A stretch of 64,000 bases of DNA from Hyposmocoma kahamanoa (lineage: Eukaryota; Arthropoda; Insecta; Lepidoptera; Cosmopterigidae), in the NCBI RefSeq assembly GCF_003589595.1, contig NW_020653945.1:3794026-3858025 (forward strand), written 5' to 3'. Below, piece after piece: positions 59,801-60,964 of the stretch. The number at the start of each line of letters is the position of its first letter. Position 1 is the stretch's first letter. Position numbers and translations under genes: made by a program. The notes below the pieces were generated by a model that was not told the origin of the DNA, made no database searches, and saw only the letters and a program-made list of their open reading frames with translations.

Positions 59801-60131
59801 CAAAAGACATGCCTTCTCCAAGCTGTCGTCAAACTTCCTGGTGGCGAAAGGTTTACCATGGCCAGGTCCCAGGTTCGATTCCCGGGCCGCGAGAAATATT
59901 TGCATGGCCTACATTTATTTCTCTCACGTAATTTGTGGATGCCTATGTGTGTCCATGGCACCCGCGACACAGGGCTTCCCAAGTGCGGGGCTATGTTGAG
60001 TGTGTGCATTATTAAAAAATTACTATCTCGTTGGAGTGATGTAGAGTGTAAATAGAGGTGTAGAAACTCACAGTGGAGAGTTCGCCTGCATTGGCGTGAT
60101 CAATTATCAGCACATTTACTGATAGTGGCAT
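8697..60131 (-). CDS. sws: Neuropathy target esterase / swiss cheese (28 coding exons plus 1 alternative)
   Basis: ER-anchored serine phospholipase/lysophospholipase that deacylates phosphatidylcholine; in Drosophila the orthologue is needed for glial and neuronal integrity and binds a PKA catalytic subunit. The joined exons give 1272 residues with no frame conflict. Order: membrane segment about 21-41; basic [15 protein letters not shown]; cyclic-nucleotide-binding-like domains about 135-265, 410-545 and 553-650; patatin domain from about 860 with oxyanion motif GGGGARG (882-888), nucleophile motif GVSIG (Ser912) and DGG or DGC (Asp1032). Ser to Asp spacing is 120, as recalled for human NTE. 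Family proteins are about 1300-1425 residues. Linker regions (exons 8-10) could hide a further small exon. Introns are rich in transposons. Confidence 0.93.
9040..9525. mobile_element. TIR element, family C copy 1
   Basis: Left end CTTAAGGTGCTTTTCCTCCA followed by GAGACGAGG; right end an inverted CGTCTCGCCTCGCCTC. Interior shares TAGAAATCTCGCCGG and CAATTCTCGT with the copy at 48665-49490. Lies in the last NTE intron. Non-coding. Confidence 0.6.
10910..11272. repeat. Dispersed 360-base repeat, copy 1
   Basis: Direct, diverged copy of 14281-14643; shared segments include CAATGTGCTGCCATCTAGC and TAATGATTGGTC. No coding content. Two copies about 3.4 kb apart in the same intron suggest a segmental or transposon duplication. 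Confidence 0.65.
12690..12835 (+). mobile_element. RTE-type non-LTR 3' tail
   Basis: GTTGTCTGGAAGAAATTGCT then a GC-poor hairpin and GCCTGTTGCACATTAA, ending in AATAAAGAATATTTAATTCA. This tail is familiar from lepidopteran RTE-like LINEs (from memory). 5' truncated, non-coding here. Confidence 0.55.
13113..13346. mobile_element. Palindromic MITE
   Basis: Terminal inverted repeats: TAGGCTGATTACACATGGCG at the left and, inverted, TAAGACTGATTACACATGGT at the right. The near-palindromic interior creates open frames on both strands that are not genes. Confidence 0.7.
14281..14643. repeat. Dispersed 360-base repeat, copy 2
   Basis: Direct partner of 10910-11272, with small indels and substitutions throughout. 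Confidence 0.65.
14711..14886. mobile_element. MITE with about 50-base terminal inverted repeats
   Basis: Ends GCCTCTACCA on both strands; arms 14711-14762 and 14835-14886 share GTGACA, TCGCTA and GACCGCGTAAA in order. A typical snap-back element; abuts the family B repeat at 14881. Confidence 0.7.
14881..15080 (+). repeat. Penelope-like family B repeat, decayed
   Basis: Shares ATGCCTCGT...AGAGG, TTTTATGCGGAGAGA and GCAGCTATTTTG, CGATTTAACCTT with copies at 33281 and 43337. The ribozyme-like core at 14881-14920 is degenerate. Confidence 0.6.
15234..15381 (-). CDS. sws: NTE exon 27
   Basis: [20 protein letters not shown], acidic [28 protein letters not shown] acceptor, GTATGT donor, phase 0. 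The following intron is 6.4 kb. Confidence 0.92.
15636..15830 (-). pseudogene. Non-LTR reverse transcriptase C-terminal fragment
   Basis: Encodes [20 protein letters not shown] and [20 protein letters not shown], the signature of RTE/CR1-like ORF2 C-termini (WxDRVxNTEVL, GHVxRMxxDRL). No upstream RT domain remains; 5' truncated fossil within an NTE intron. Confidence 0.75.
15888..16096 (-). CDS. sws: NTE exon 26
   Basis: [40 protein letters not shown], then a Gly/Ala-rich run and SLT. Splicing at TGA/GTAAGC joins to exon 27 to restore a [12 protein letters not shown] motif like fly SLNEYTFIDLAQ. Without splicing the frame stops at once, which supports this donor. Confidence 0.92.
16150..16222 (-). 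repeat. Family A repeat fragment
   Basis: GTAGAGCTCCTTGT and CTGCCAC..TGCCTATTTCTG match the 3' end of family A, reverse orientation. Confidence 0.55.
16715..16830 (+). repeat. tRNA-headed SINE fragment (SINE-3 type)
   Basis: TATAGCTCAGTTGGTAAGAG is an intact-looking box A, followed by a damaged box B region (TTGGTTCGTCTCAGTC). The rest cannot fold as a tRNA, so this is a SINE head rather than a tRNA gene. Confidence 0.55.
16895..17520. mobile_element. TIR element, family D copy 1
   Basis: Inner terminal inverted repeats near 17018-17095 and 17455-17506 share GAACACATCATAGAG-like and TTATAATATGTGT-like blocks and a GCGGT motif. Outer arms contain CATTAAAACACGAGTGTG and its inverse. A second copy lies inverted at 28430-28980. 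Confidence 0.65.
17160..17215. repeat. Perfect 26-base hairpin
   Basis: Arms 17160-17185 and 17190-17215 are exact reverse complements around a 4-base TATG loop. It lies inside family D copy 1 and has no counterpart in the other copy. Confidence 0.9.
17541..17631 (-). CDS. sws: NTE exon 25
   Basis: [30 protein letters not shown]. An Asn replaces the Val usual in SCVRQLE. TTACAG acceptor, GTAAAT donor; a MITE ends about 35 bases beyond the donor. Confidence 0.94.
18735..18855 (-). CDS. sws: NTE exon 24
   Basis: [40 protein letters not shown]. The first codon is completed by either exon 23. Donor GTAAGA, ends phase 2. Confidence 0.95.
19105..19348 (+). repeat. tRNA-derived SINE-2 (Metulj-like)
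   Basis: Box B-like GTTTGATCCCGGGTCGGG then GTCTCGGGTCTGGGTGTTTG, TGTCTAATATTCATTTA tail with TTATT repeats. Matches 40945-41155. Resembles lepidopteran Metulj SINEs. Confidence 0.7.
19653..19769 (-). CDS. sws: NTE exon 23b (alternative catalytic Asp exon, DGC version)
   Basis: Also 117 bases with the same phases, 797 bases downstream of 23a. Encodes [20 protein letters not shown] and [15 protein letters not shown]; 28 of 39 residues equal those of 23a, counting the split first glycine. The Asp is kept, but Gly33 of the exon is Cys. No stop or frame break, ATCAG acceptor and GTACGT donor, so it looks functional. Use of one or the other is inferred; including both would also keep the frame. 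Confidence 0.9.
20567..20683 (-). CDS. sws: NTE exon 23a (catalytic Asp, DGG version)
   Basis: 117 bases, phase 1 in and out. Encodes [20 protein letters not shown] and [15 protein letters not shown]; the DGG Asp (1032) is the second half of the patatin dyad. This version matches the residue pattern of vertebrate NTE. CACAG acceptor and GTAAAC donor. Confidence 0.94.
21968..22054. repeat. Small inverted-repeat element
   Basis: AACTTCACGATAGATGGC at the left and, inverted, AACTTCACAGAGATGGC at the right, 87 bases in all. Confidence 0.55.
22682..22995. mobile_element. MITE with long imperfect inverted repeats
   Basis: Left arm has CATAATTCGAACCGCCTCGC; right arm, inverted, has CATAATTCGAGCCACCACGC. 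The outer GAGCCTGGAG and GAGACTGGAG ends also correspond. Related sequence occurs near 52840-52920. Confidence 0.55.
23215..23345 (-). repeat. SINE-3 fragment, reverse
   Basis: TGGCTGGATATGAACCAACG and ACCGTGTCAGACGCTATGTC resemble the anticodon-to-box B part of the copies at 31000 and 33580. Confidence 0.5.
23811..25561 (-). pseudogene. DD82E transposase, interrupted
   Basis: Starts [20 protein letters not shown]. Helix-turn-helix region: [20 protein letters not shown]. Catalytic motifs: YTDETYID (first D), [10 protein letters not shown] (second D), and [15 protein letters not shown] (E). 82 positions separate the second D from the E, counting one stop, which fits the DD82E Sailor group. 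Breaks: a retrotransposon fragment inserted at 25124-25445, a single-base frameshift near 24690, and a TAA at 24273-24275. The acidic C-tail ([20 protein letters not shown]) is intact. Inactive as it stands. Confidence 0.88.
25124..25445 (-). pseudogene. Jockey-like reverse transcriptase fragment inserted in the transposase
   Basis: Encodes [58 protein letters not shown], a classic Jockey/CR1-type RT C-terminal segment. It is flanked by ATGTCAAA direct repeats (on the - strand; 25116-25123 and 25446-25453) and ends in TAAAAA. It is cut at both ends, unlike a normal 5' truncation. Confidence 0.85.
26360..26545 (+). repeat. Penelope-type 3' repeat (family P), degenerate
   Basis: AGGGTAGTTTGCAATAATAT, TCAGTCGGCCACGTG and GAATCGCGAAAAC blocks align in order with the fuller copy at 55935-56130. 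Confidence 0.6.
27377..27549. mobile_element. MITE with 44-base inverted repeats
   Basis: Both ends read GGTCGTATTCCAGAACTCTA going inward and continue into CTCAAT and CAAGTCAGGA. Immediately followed by another MITE at 27551. Confidence 0.75.
27551..28014. mobile_element. MITE with internal insertion
   Basis: Left end TAAGAGTGGTTACACACGAC; right end inverted TAAGAGTCGCC. The interior has repeated GATTGCATCG and TGCATCGCT motifs, like the minisatellite at 5790, and is interrupted by the tandem duplication at 27704-27913. Confidence 0.5.
27704..27913. repeat. 105-base tandem duplication
   Basis: Two consecutive units, each starting near GGCCAGA(C/T)TTTAGGGGCGA and ending GCATTGTAAAGGT, almost identical. 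On the - strand each unit is open for 35 codons, but I recognise no protein. Confidence 0.9.
28162..28348 (-). CDS. sws: NTE exon 22
   Basis: [40 protein letters not shown], ending one base into a codon before either of two alternative exons. CCACAG acceptor, GTAAGT donor. Confidence 0.95.
28430..28980. mobile_element. TIR element, family D copy 2 (inverted)
   Basis: Reverse-oriented partner of 16895-17520: ATGATGTGTTCAAAAACCG at the left and CTGAACACATCATAGAGAGC at the right. Lies just upstream of NTE exon 22. Confidence 0.65.
29001..29160 (+). repeat. tRNA-derived SINE-1
   Basis: Box A-like TTGCCGAACGGTCACC, box B GGGTTCGATTCCCGGGCC, then the family body GAAATATTTGTATGGCCTAC and CCATGGCACCCGCGA. 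Six copies in the window. Confidence 0.75.
29331..29450 (-). CDS. sws: NTE exon 21 (catalytic Ser)
   Basis: [20 protein letters not shown]: the GVSIG lipase motif with nucleophile Ser912 of the reconstructed protein. Also [16 protein letters not shown]. Donor GTGAGC. Confidence 0.96.
29853..30008 (-). CDS. sws: NTE exon 20 (oxyanion motif)
   Basis: Opens the patatin domain: [20 protein letters not shown], then [13 protein letters not shown], the glycine-rich oxyanion-hole loop. 52 whole codons, TTTCAG acceptor. Confidence 0.96.
30380..30545 (+). repeat. Family A repeat, partial
   Basis: TAAGCGACAGGCCTACCCAT, AGTTGACAAATTCCATGTGC and AAACCGGAACGC match the family order; 3' end missing. Confidence 0.6.
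30721..30903 (-). CDS. sws: NTE exon 19
   Basis: 61 codons, [46 protein letters not shown] acceptor, GTGAGT donor. Confidence 0.94.
30995..31215 (-). repeat. tRNA-derived SINE-3, reverse
   Basis: ACGGCTGGATTCGAACCATG is an inverted box B, with TTTCTATGTGCTTGTTGCAG and AGCGCCATCTGTGAGAAATC in the body. Same order at 33580-33800. Confidence 0.65.
31563..31676 (-). CDS. sws: NTE exon 18
   Basis: 38 codons, [38 protein letters not shown], strongly conserved in the family. TTGCAG acceptor, GTAAAA donor. Confidence 0.94.
32095..32302 (-). repeat. tRNA-derived SINE-1, reverse
   Basis: GGGTGCCATGGACATACACA, CGGTCCGGGAATCGTACTCG (box B) and TGGTAACCGTTCGGCCAAG (box A), all inverted. Confidence 0.75.
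32908..33026 (-). CDS. sws: NTE exon 17
   Basis: [17 protein letters not shown] and [24 protein letters not shown] acceptor, GTAAGA donor, phase 0 out. Confidence 0.94.
33060..33190 (+). repeat. Family A repeat, 5' part
   Basis: ACGACGGGACGAAC, CAGAGCTTTAAATCGCAAAG, ATCTGAGGGGCACTGCCACT. Lies just beyond the NTE exon 17 acceptor. Confidence 0.65.
33236..33500 (+). repeat. Penelope-like family B repeat with hammerhead-like core
   Basis: Core 33281-33326, then TATTTGGTGGTGGTGTTTGT, TTTTATGCGGAGGGAGGGTG and GCAGCTATTTTGCACGATTT. Copies at 14881, 43337 and 50500. Confidence 0.65.
33281..33326 (+). ncRNA. Hammerhead-ribozyme-like motif
   Basis: Order: CCGAGGA (consensus CUGANGA with one change), a 5-bp stem GCCTC/GAGGC with loop GTGGA, GAAA, palindromic CACGTG as a minimal stem III, cleavage-type GTC, then GGGT able to pair with the AGCCC before the core. 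This is the layout of type I hammerheads reported in Penelope-like elements. Activity unproven; the U-to-C change would weaken it. Confidence 0.5.
33580..33800 (-). repeat. tRNA-derived SINE-3, reverse
   Basis: TACAAAGATCGAAC, ATCCGGCCGGACTGGACCGA, AGACGTTATACCGACCAAG, TTTTTCTATGTGCTTGCGTC and ATGAGAAATCTATGA; the tRNA head is decayed. Confidence 0.6.
34208..34310 (+). repeat. Family A repeat 3' ends
   Basis: Two overlapping pieces of the family end: TTCTTGGCGGCAGTACTTTC and TTCACAAGGAGCTCTACTGC. Confidence 0.55.
34562..34717 (-). CDS. sws: NTE exon 16
   Basis: Ala-rich start, then [16 protein letters not shown] and [13 protein letters not shown], the conserved region between the regulatory and esterase halves. 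Acceptor ACGTAG, donor GTAAGT, phase 1 both ends. Confidence 0.94.
35228..35384 (-). CDS. sws: NTE exon 15
   Basis: Third cNMP-like domain end: [52 protein letters not shown]. Donor GTAAGA, phase 1. Confidence 0.95.
35560..35915 (+). repeat. Family A repeat, near full length
   Basis: From ATACCAAGTGACGGG through TGTGCGCCTGAAGGTAAGCG, CACTCAGAGCTTTAAATC, GGAACGCAGTAATGCTCACA, to CTCCACTGCTACTTG. No coding capacity. Family of unknown class, possibly a SINE or a non-autonomous element. Confidence 0.7.
36360..36460 (+). repeat. Repeat shared with the mariner at 62583
   Basis: CATTTTTTTCGTGGTTTTTG and TATTAGA..CCATTT also occur at 63085-63150, preceded in both by ACATGTCA..ACGTTT and an AATAGGTT-like block. 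Probably a mariner-derived fragment. Confidence 0.55.
36701..36856 (-). CDS. sws: NTE exon 14
   Basis: Start of the third cNMP-like domain: [40 protein letters not shown]. 52 whole codons, CCAG acceptor and GTAAGT donor. Confidence 0.95.
37688..37896 (-). CDS. sws: NTE exon 13
   Basis: Second cNMP-like domain core: [20 protein letters not shown], and [16 protein letters not shown], which matches fly and human NTE closely. Donor GTAACT. Confidence 0.94.
37955..38062 (+). repeat. Penelope-type 3' repeat (family P)
   Basis: TGGTCAACCGTGACTATGG, CCTGTAAACGGCCCGAAACG, then AAACAAATATACGCGATTTA. Confidence 0.65.
38160..38390 (-). repeat. Family A repeat, reverse
   Basis: AGTAGAGCTCCTTGTG, GGGAAGTACTGCCACCTTAC, TTTAAAGCTCTGAGTG in reverse of the family order. 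Confidence 0.7.
38466..38562 (-). CDS. sws: NTE exon 12
   Basis: Second cNMP-like domain: [17 protein letters not shown] and [10 protein letters not shown]. Acceptor GACAG, donor GTAAAA, ends phase 1. Confidence 0.9.
39110..39292 (-). repeat. tRNA-derived SINE-1, reverse
   Basis: GCGGGTGCCATTGACATACA and CGGCCCGGGAATCGAACCCA (inverted box B). Confidence 0.75.
39355..39490 (+). repeat. tRNA-derived SINE-3
   Basis: TAACTCAGTTGGGAAATCAT (box A region), GTGCTGGTTCGAATCCAGCC (box B), then TTTGATCTTTG. The head is tRNA-like but the tail is SINE, so not called as a tRNA gene. Confidence 0.6.
39540..39645 (+). repeat. Penelope-type 3' repeat fragment (family P)
   Basis: AACAAATATACGCGATTGAG and CCGAAACCTAAAAACTCGAT blocks. 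Confidence 0.55.
39870..40080 (+). repeat. Repeat with uninterrupted site for the 52420 MITE
   Basis: Contains CGCACTACGTCTGATTCGTA, TCAGTTCCGAATGCGAGAAA, TGACGGTCCGAAACGT. The same sequence at 52390-52690 is split by a MITE after TCAG. Confidence 0.7.
40262..40391. mobile_element. MITE with 44-base inverted repeats
   Basis: Left CATGGCTACGCATGATAGTC and, inverted right, TATGGCTACACATGTTAGTC, each followed by a GCGCG-rich segment and an AATTG.AAT-like block. Confidence 0.75.
40744..40875 (-). CDS. sws: NTE exon 11
   Basis: 44 codons opening the second cNMP-like domain: [39 protein letters not shown] acceptor, GTAATT donor. Confidence 0.9.
40945..41155 (+). repeat. tRNA-derived SINE-2 (Metulj-like)
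   Basis: Box B GGGTTCGATCCCCGGCAGAG, then TAGTCTCGGGTCTGGGTGTT, AGCTACTTACTTTGGGATCA and TATTTATTATTATTA tail. Intact copy upstream of NTE exon 11. Confidence 0.75.
41638..42200. mobile_element. TIR element, non-coding
   Basis: CGCAGTGGCGCCATTGTG at the left and, inverted, TTGCAGTGGCGCCGCGGGG at the right. The interior repeats CGACGACA/TGTCGTCG motifs several times. No transposase. Confidence 0.5.
42290..42388 (-). CDS. sws: NTE exon 10 (linker)
   Basis: 33 codons, [18 protein letters not shown] to NMDEQ, phase 0 both ends, CGACAG acceptor and GTACAG donor. Linker; low conservation expected. Confidence 0.7.
42785..42880 (-). CDS. sws: NTE exon 9 (linker)
   Basis: 32 codons, [16 protein letters not shown] onward, Ser/Pro-rich, between ATGCAG and GTAAGT sites in phase 0. 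Probable disordered linker between cNMP-like domains 1 and 2. Confidence 0.75.
43337..43680. repeat. Penelope-like family B, two copies head to head
   Basis: 43337-43530 is a reverse copy (GTGCAAAATAGCTGCGCTTG, inverted core at 43487-43530) and 43555-43680 a forward piece (GAGTGTCGGAGGGAGAGTGG, AAAAATATTCGACAAAAGCG). Inverted terminal copies are usual for Penelope-like elements. Confidence 0.6.
43487..43530 (-). ncRNA. Hammerhead-ribozyme-like motif, copy 2
   Basis: On the - strand: CCCGTGAGGA, stem GCC/GGC with larger loop, GAAA, CAACTGTC, GGGTAT. Compared with copy 1 the U4 position here is intact (UGAGGA), while stem III is degraded. The two copies together point to an ancestral CTGAGGA core. 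Confidence 0.45.
43885..44190 (+). repeat. Family A repeat, full length
   Basis: TTTTTTTTATAATATCAAGT, CGTGCGCCTGATGGTAAGTT, AATTTCACCAGCACCC, TTGGCAGCAGAAATAGGTAG, CCTCTACTGCTACTATTA. Confidence 0.75.
44690..45152 (-). pseudogene. Mariner transposase remnant
   Basis: Encodes [49 protein letters not shown], the C-terminal third of a mariner transposase (last catalytic D in SSDF). The 5' terminus TTGGCCAAACTGTCCGTGCG, inverted, is at about 45123-45143. The middle of the gene is deleted. It abuts the donor side of NTE exon 8. Confidence 0.8.
45170..45298 (-). CDS. sws: NTE exon 8 (linker)
   Basis: 43 codons of polar linker, [16 protein letters not shown] to PTVDHT, with a TTTTTAG acceptor and GTACGT donor (3' boundary may be off by one base). 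A mariner remnant begins about 20 bases beyond the donor. The linker is poorly conserved in the family, so support is from phase and position. Confidence 0.75.
45410..45660 (+). repeat. Family A repeat
   Basis: CCTGGTAATAAGCAACACGT, ACTGCTTGGCGGCAGAAATA, AAGGAGCTCTATTGGTAGTA. Confidence 0.65.
45826..45906 (-). CDS. sws: NTE exon 7
   Basis: 27 codons, [20 protein letters not shown] then SAELVNP, the conserved helix after the first cNMP-like domain. TAACAG acceptor, GTAAGT donor. Confidence 0.92.
46540..46965 (+). pseudogene. Non-LTR reverse transcriptase C-terminus with 3' tail
   Basis: Encodes [40 protein letters not shown] and [18 protein letters not shown], a Jockey-type C-terminal pattern common in Lepidoptera. 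Followed by CATCAGGTGAGTTGGAGG and an A-rich end near 46960. 5' truncated. Confidence 0.8.
47419..47547 (-). CDS. sws: NTE exon 6
   Basis: End of the first cNMP-like domain: [20 protein letters not shown] and [17 protein letters not shown]. 43 whole codons, TTGCAG acceptor, GTAATT donor. Confidence 0.93.
47755..47966 (-). repeat. tRNA-derived SINE-1, reverse
   Basis: GTCGCGGGTGCCACGGACAC, CTGGGAATAGAACCCAGGAC, ATGGTAACCGTTCGGCCACA. Confidence 0.75.
48085..48375 (+). repeat. Family A repeat abutting NTE exon 5
   Basis: From TTTTTTTTAATAATATCAAG to GAGTTCTACTTCTACTAAC. Its last bases form the intron start (GTTAGTAGAAG) of NTE exon 5 on the - strand. Confidence 0.75.
48376..48521 (-). CDS. sws: NTE exon 5
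   Basis: First cNMP-like domain: [18 protein letters not shown] and [15 protein letters not shown]. Donor is GTTAGT, whose bases sit exactly at the edge of an inserted family A repeat (48085-48375). Confidence 0.93.
48830..49110 (+). repeat. Family A repeat nested in family C element
   Basis: CGTGCGCCTGTTGGTAAGCC, AAACCGGAACGCAGTAATGC, GGAACTCTACCGCTACTAAT. Confidence 0.7.
49188..49371. mobile_element. hAT-type MITE with 8-base target duplication
   Basis: Flanked by exact ATCTAGAC repeats (49180-49187 and 49372-49379). Ends CAGAGGTTCCCAGACTT and, inverted, CTTAGTTCCCAAAG, the TTCCCA-type terminus of many hAT elements. Confidence 0.8.
49629..49815 (-). CDS. sws: NTE exon 4
   Basis: Encodes [31 protein letters not shown] and the start of the first cyclic-nucleotide-binding-like domain ([14 protein letters not shown]). 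Donor GTGAGT, phase 1. Confidence 0.93.
49835..50145 (+). repeat. Family A repeat
   Basis: CGTGCGCCTGGTATTAAGTG, CAAAGATCTGAGGGGCGCTG, AAGGAGCTCTACTGCTACTA. Confidence 0.7.
50320..50640 (+). repeat. Family A fragment followed by family B fragment
   Basis: 50320-50485 has CACTGCCACTGCGCCCGTCA and CCGGAACGCAGTAATG (family A); 50500-50640 has GCAGCTATTTTGCATGATTT and TAGCAAATTTACTTCCATTT (family B). Confidence 0.6.
50755..50985 (+). pseudogene. RTE-type reverse transcriptase C-terminal fragment
   Basis: Reads [10 protein letters not shown], stop, [34 protein letters not shown], matching the usual RTE C-terminus (GHxxRMxxxR..KxAY...GxRxxGRPxxRW). One in-frame stop; no upstream domain. Confidence 0.75.
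51240..51448 (-). CDS. sws: NTE exon 3
   Basis: Contains the highly conserved [20 protein letters not shown] and [16 protein letters not shown] segments that follow the anchor in all family members. Phase 1 in, phase 0 out, GTGACA donor. Two AGs occur at the acceptor; only 51448 keeps frame. Confidence 0.92.
51780..52110 (+). pseudogene. Non-LTR reverse transcriptase C-terminal fragment
   Basis: [52 protein letters not shown] resemble a C-terminal segment found in many lepidopteran non-LTR elements. A frameshift separates it from a degenerate upstream RVQY. Confidence 0.65.
52420..52622. mobile_element. MITE with about 62-base inverted repeats
   Basis: Ends CAGAGGGTCTACTCTCGATC and, inverted, CAGGGGGTCTAATCTCGATC, continuing CTCCGTCCGACATCCGTCCG in both. 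Half copy near 51005-51120. It splits a repeat that is intact at 39870. Confidence 0.85.
53460..53680 (+). repeat. tRNA-derived SINE-1, best preserved
   Basis: TGCCTCGGTGTCCGAACGGT (box A), CCAGGTTCGATTCCCGGGCC (box B), GTCCATGGCACCCGCGACAC, then a TTATTATT tail. Confidence 0.8.
53775..54020 (-). repeat. Family A repeat, reverse
   Basis: AGTAGAGCTCCTTGTGAAAG through TTTAAAGCTCTGAGTGGCAC to GTTATGGACGGGCAG. Confidence 0.7.
54033..54465. repeat. 220-base tandem duplication in the hAT-like element
   Basis: Units 54033-54252 and 54253-54465 both begin CTAGTGATGAAAGAAACTCA and end GCCTCGGGAGTCGCG then GTCATGAGC, with scattered differences. It duplicates the element's left subterminal region including the terminus. 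Confidence 0.85.
54034..55328. mobile_element. hAT-like element
   Basis: Ends TAGTGATGAAAGAAACTCAG and, inverted, TAGCTATGAAAGAGATTCAG. Flanking 8-mers CCCTGAAC and CCGTGGAC each differ by one base from the family A consensus CCCTGGAC at this position, so they are a mutated target duplication. Interior has a 220-base tandem duplication and a 98-codon frame of unknown product (54681-54977); no recognisable transposase. Confidence 0.7.
55329..55370 (+). repeat. Family A 3' end beyond the hAT insertion
   Basis: GGACAAACTCTTTCCCAAGG then AGCTCTACTGTTGCT, continuing the target into which the hAT element went. Confidence 0.6.
55442..55720 (+). pseudogene. Penelope-like element GIY-YIG endonuclease fragment
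   Basis: [40 protein letters not shown] match the GIY-YIG domain at the C-terminus of Penelope-like polyproteins (YIG..T, R..EH). The reverse transcriptase part is missing. The family P repeat follows 200 bases downstream in the same orientation. Confidence 0.85.
55935..56130 (+). repeat. Penelope-type 3' repeat (family P), fullest copy
   Basis: GGTGGTTTGCATCAATATTA, TCAGTCAACCGTGACCATGG, GGGCCCGAAACGTCGG, AACAAATATACGCGATTTAA, ACCTAAGAACTCGAT. The CTGTAAAGGGCCCGAAACGTC stretch recalls a decayed hammerhead core. Ends about 70 bases from NTE exon 2. Confidence 0.7.
56199..56280 (-). CDS. sws: NTE exon 2 (membrane anchor)
   Basis: Encodes a hydrophobic helix, [18 protein letters not shown], followed by YYYRRIREK, a typical type I anchor with cytosolic arginines. 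Acceptor TTTCAG, donor AGGTAATT; ends one base into a codon. Confidence 0.85.
56525..56695 (+). pseudogene. Non-LTR C-terminal fragment
   Basis: [34 protein letters not shown] matches the PKLxNxLPxxI...FKxxL terminus of CR1/Jockey-like ORF2. Confidence 0.65.
56700..59220. other. NTE intron 1, mostly featureless
   Basis: AT-rich intron sequence. 57760-57840 has a GGGTCTCCTCTCAAGCGAGG stretch that looks repeat-derived, and 57980-58160 resembles 42480-42640 (TTAAGGGTGGCAA, GTTTCGC, TTCCGGTAAC), probably the same LINE tail. No exon found. Confidence 0.5.
59225..59308 (+). repeat. Family A 3' fragment
   Basis: GGTAAAGTGGCAGTACTTTC, CTGGACGAACTCTTTCGCAA, GGACCTCTATGCTACT. Confidence 0.6.
59835..60015 (+). 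repeat. tRNA-derived SINE-1
   Basis: CCAGGTTCGATTCCCGGGCC (box B), TGCATGGCCTACATTTATTT, CCATGGCACCCGCGACACAG. It sits only about 60 bases from the putative first NTE exon. Confidence 0.75.
60072..60131 (-). CDS. sws: NTE exon 1 (putative start exon)
   Basis: ATG followed by 20 codons ([12 protein letters not shown]...) to a GTGAGT donor, phase 0, matching exon 2. An in-frame TAA lies two codons upstream with no acceptor between, as expected for a true start. A short lumenal N-terminus before the membrane helix fits the family. No homology supports the residues themselves. Confidence 0.55.
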
Positions 60132-60331
60132 TGATTACAAATGATTCACTAAACAAAACCAAAAAATTAACTATCAAAAATTACGTTATGCTACAGGCGC
60201 AAATATGACCACCGCGCATGACCGCGCAATTATTATTAGTCCTGTCACTTGACATTATAAAAAATAAACGAAAAAAATTGTGCGCAGATCGTGTATAATG
60301 TATAAGCATACCAGTACGTAGCTTTATTCTA

Positions 60332-60943
60332 TAGTAGCCCCATAGTTGGTACCTGCACCGCTTAGAGTGATGCGGTGGCGGTGAGGCCGCGGGGGAGGAG
60401 ACGTGTCGGTGTGTCGTTGCCGCTCGTCCTACCCTCCGTGGCCGAACTTGGGCGGTTGGCCCGTGCGGTGGGCGCTCTAAGGGACTCTTTTCGAAGAGTC
60501 TGCGCGGATGCGCGTTAGGTGTTTTGGCGGAACCTGCCAACAAAACCGCCGCGGGCACTGGGGGATCGGGCACTGAACTTCATAGTTAAGTGGCTGTCCT
60601 AGCCCCCCACGGCCCCTGGTTAGCGGACTCGGGGAAGTTCGTTGCTCAGCATAGAGCGGCGAGCTTCACATTCGGAGTCGGGGGACCGATGTGTCTCCCT
60701 TCTCGGGGAGGGGCTGCACAGGACGCGGCCAGCCGCTAGTGTGGGCGCGGACGAGTGCAATAGCGTACCCGTACCTCCACCTACAGAGGAGAGGAGGAAT
60801 ACTCCGAGGGTTTAGCGCAGTCGGGTTGCTCCCCTTCAGGGTTCAGCACAGTCTCACAGAAACCCGGCTCTGCCCCCGCGAGGCCGGGTTATCTGTAAGC
60901 AGATTCCCCTGGGTCAACAAAAAAAAACTATGGGGCTACTTTA
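60332..60943. mobile_element. GC-rich element with inverted ends
   Basis: About 600 bases far more GC-rich than the rest of the window, bounded by AGTAGCCCCATAGTT and its exact inverse. Contains an AACCCGGC...GCCGGGTT hairpin and an A9 run just inside the right end, which suggests a non-LTR 3' end. No protein recognised. Confidence 0.5.
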
Positions 60944-60964
60944 GTGTATCCAACTATATAAGTG

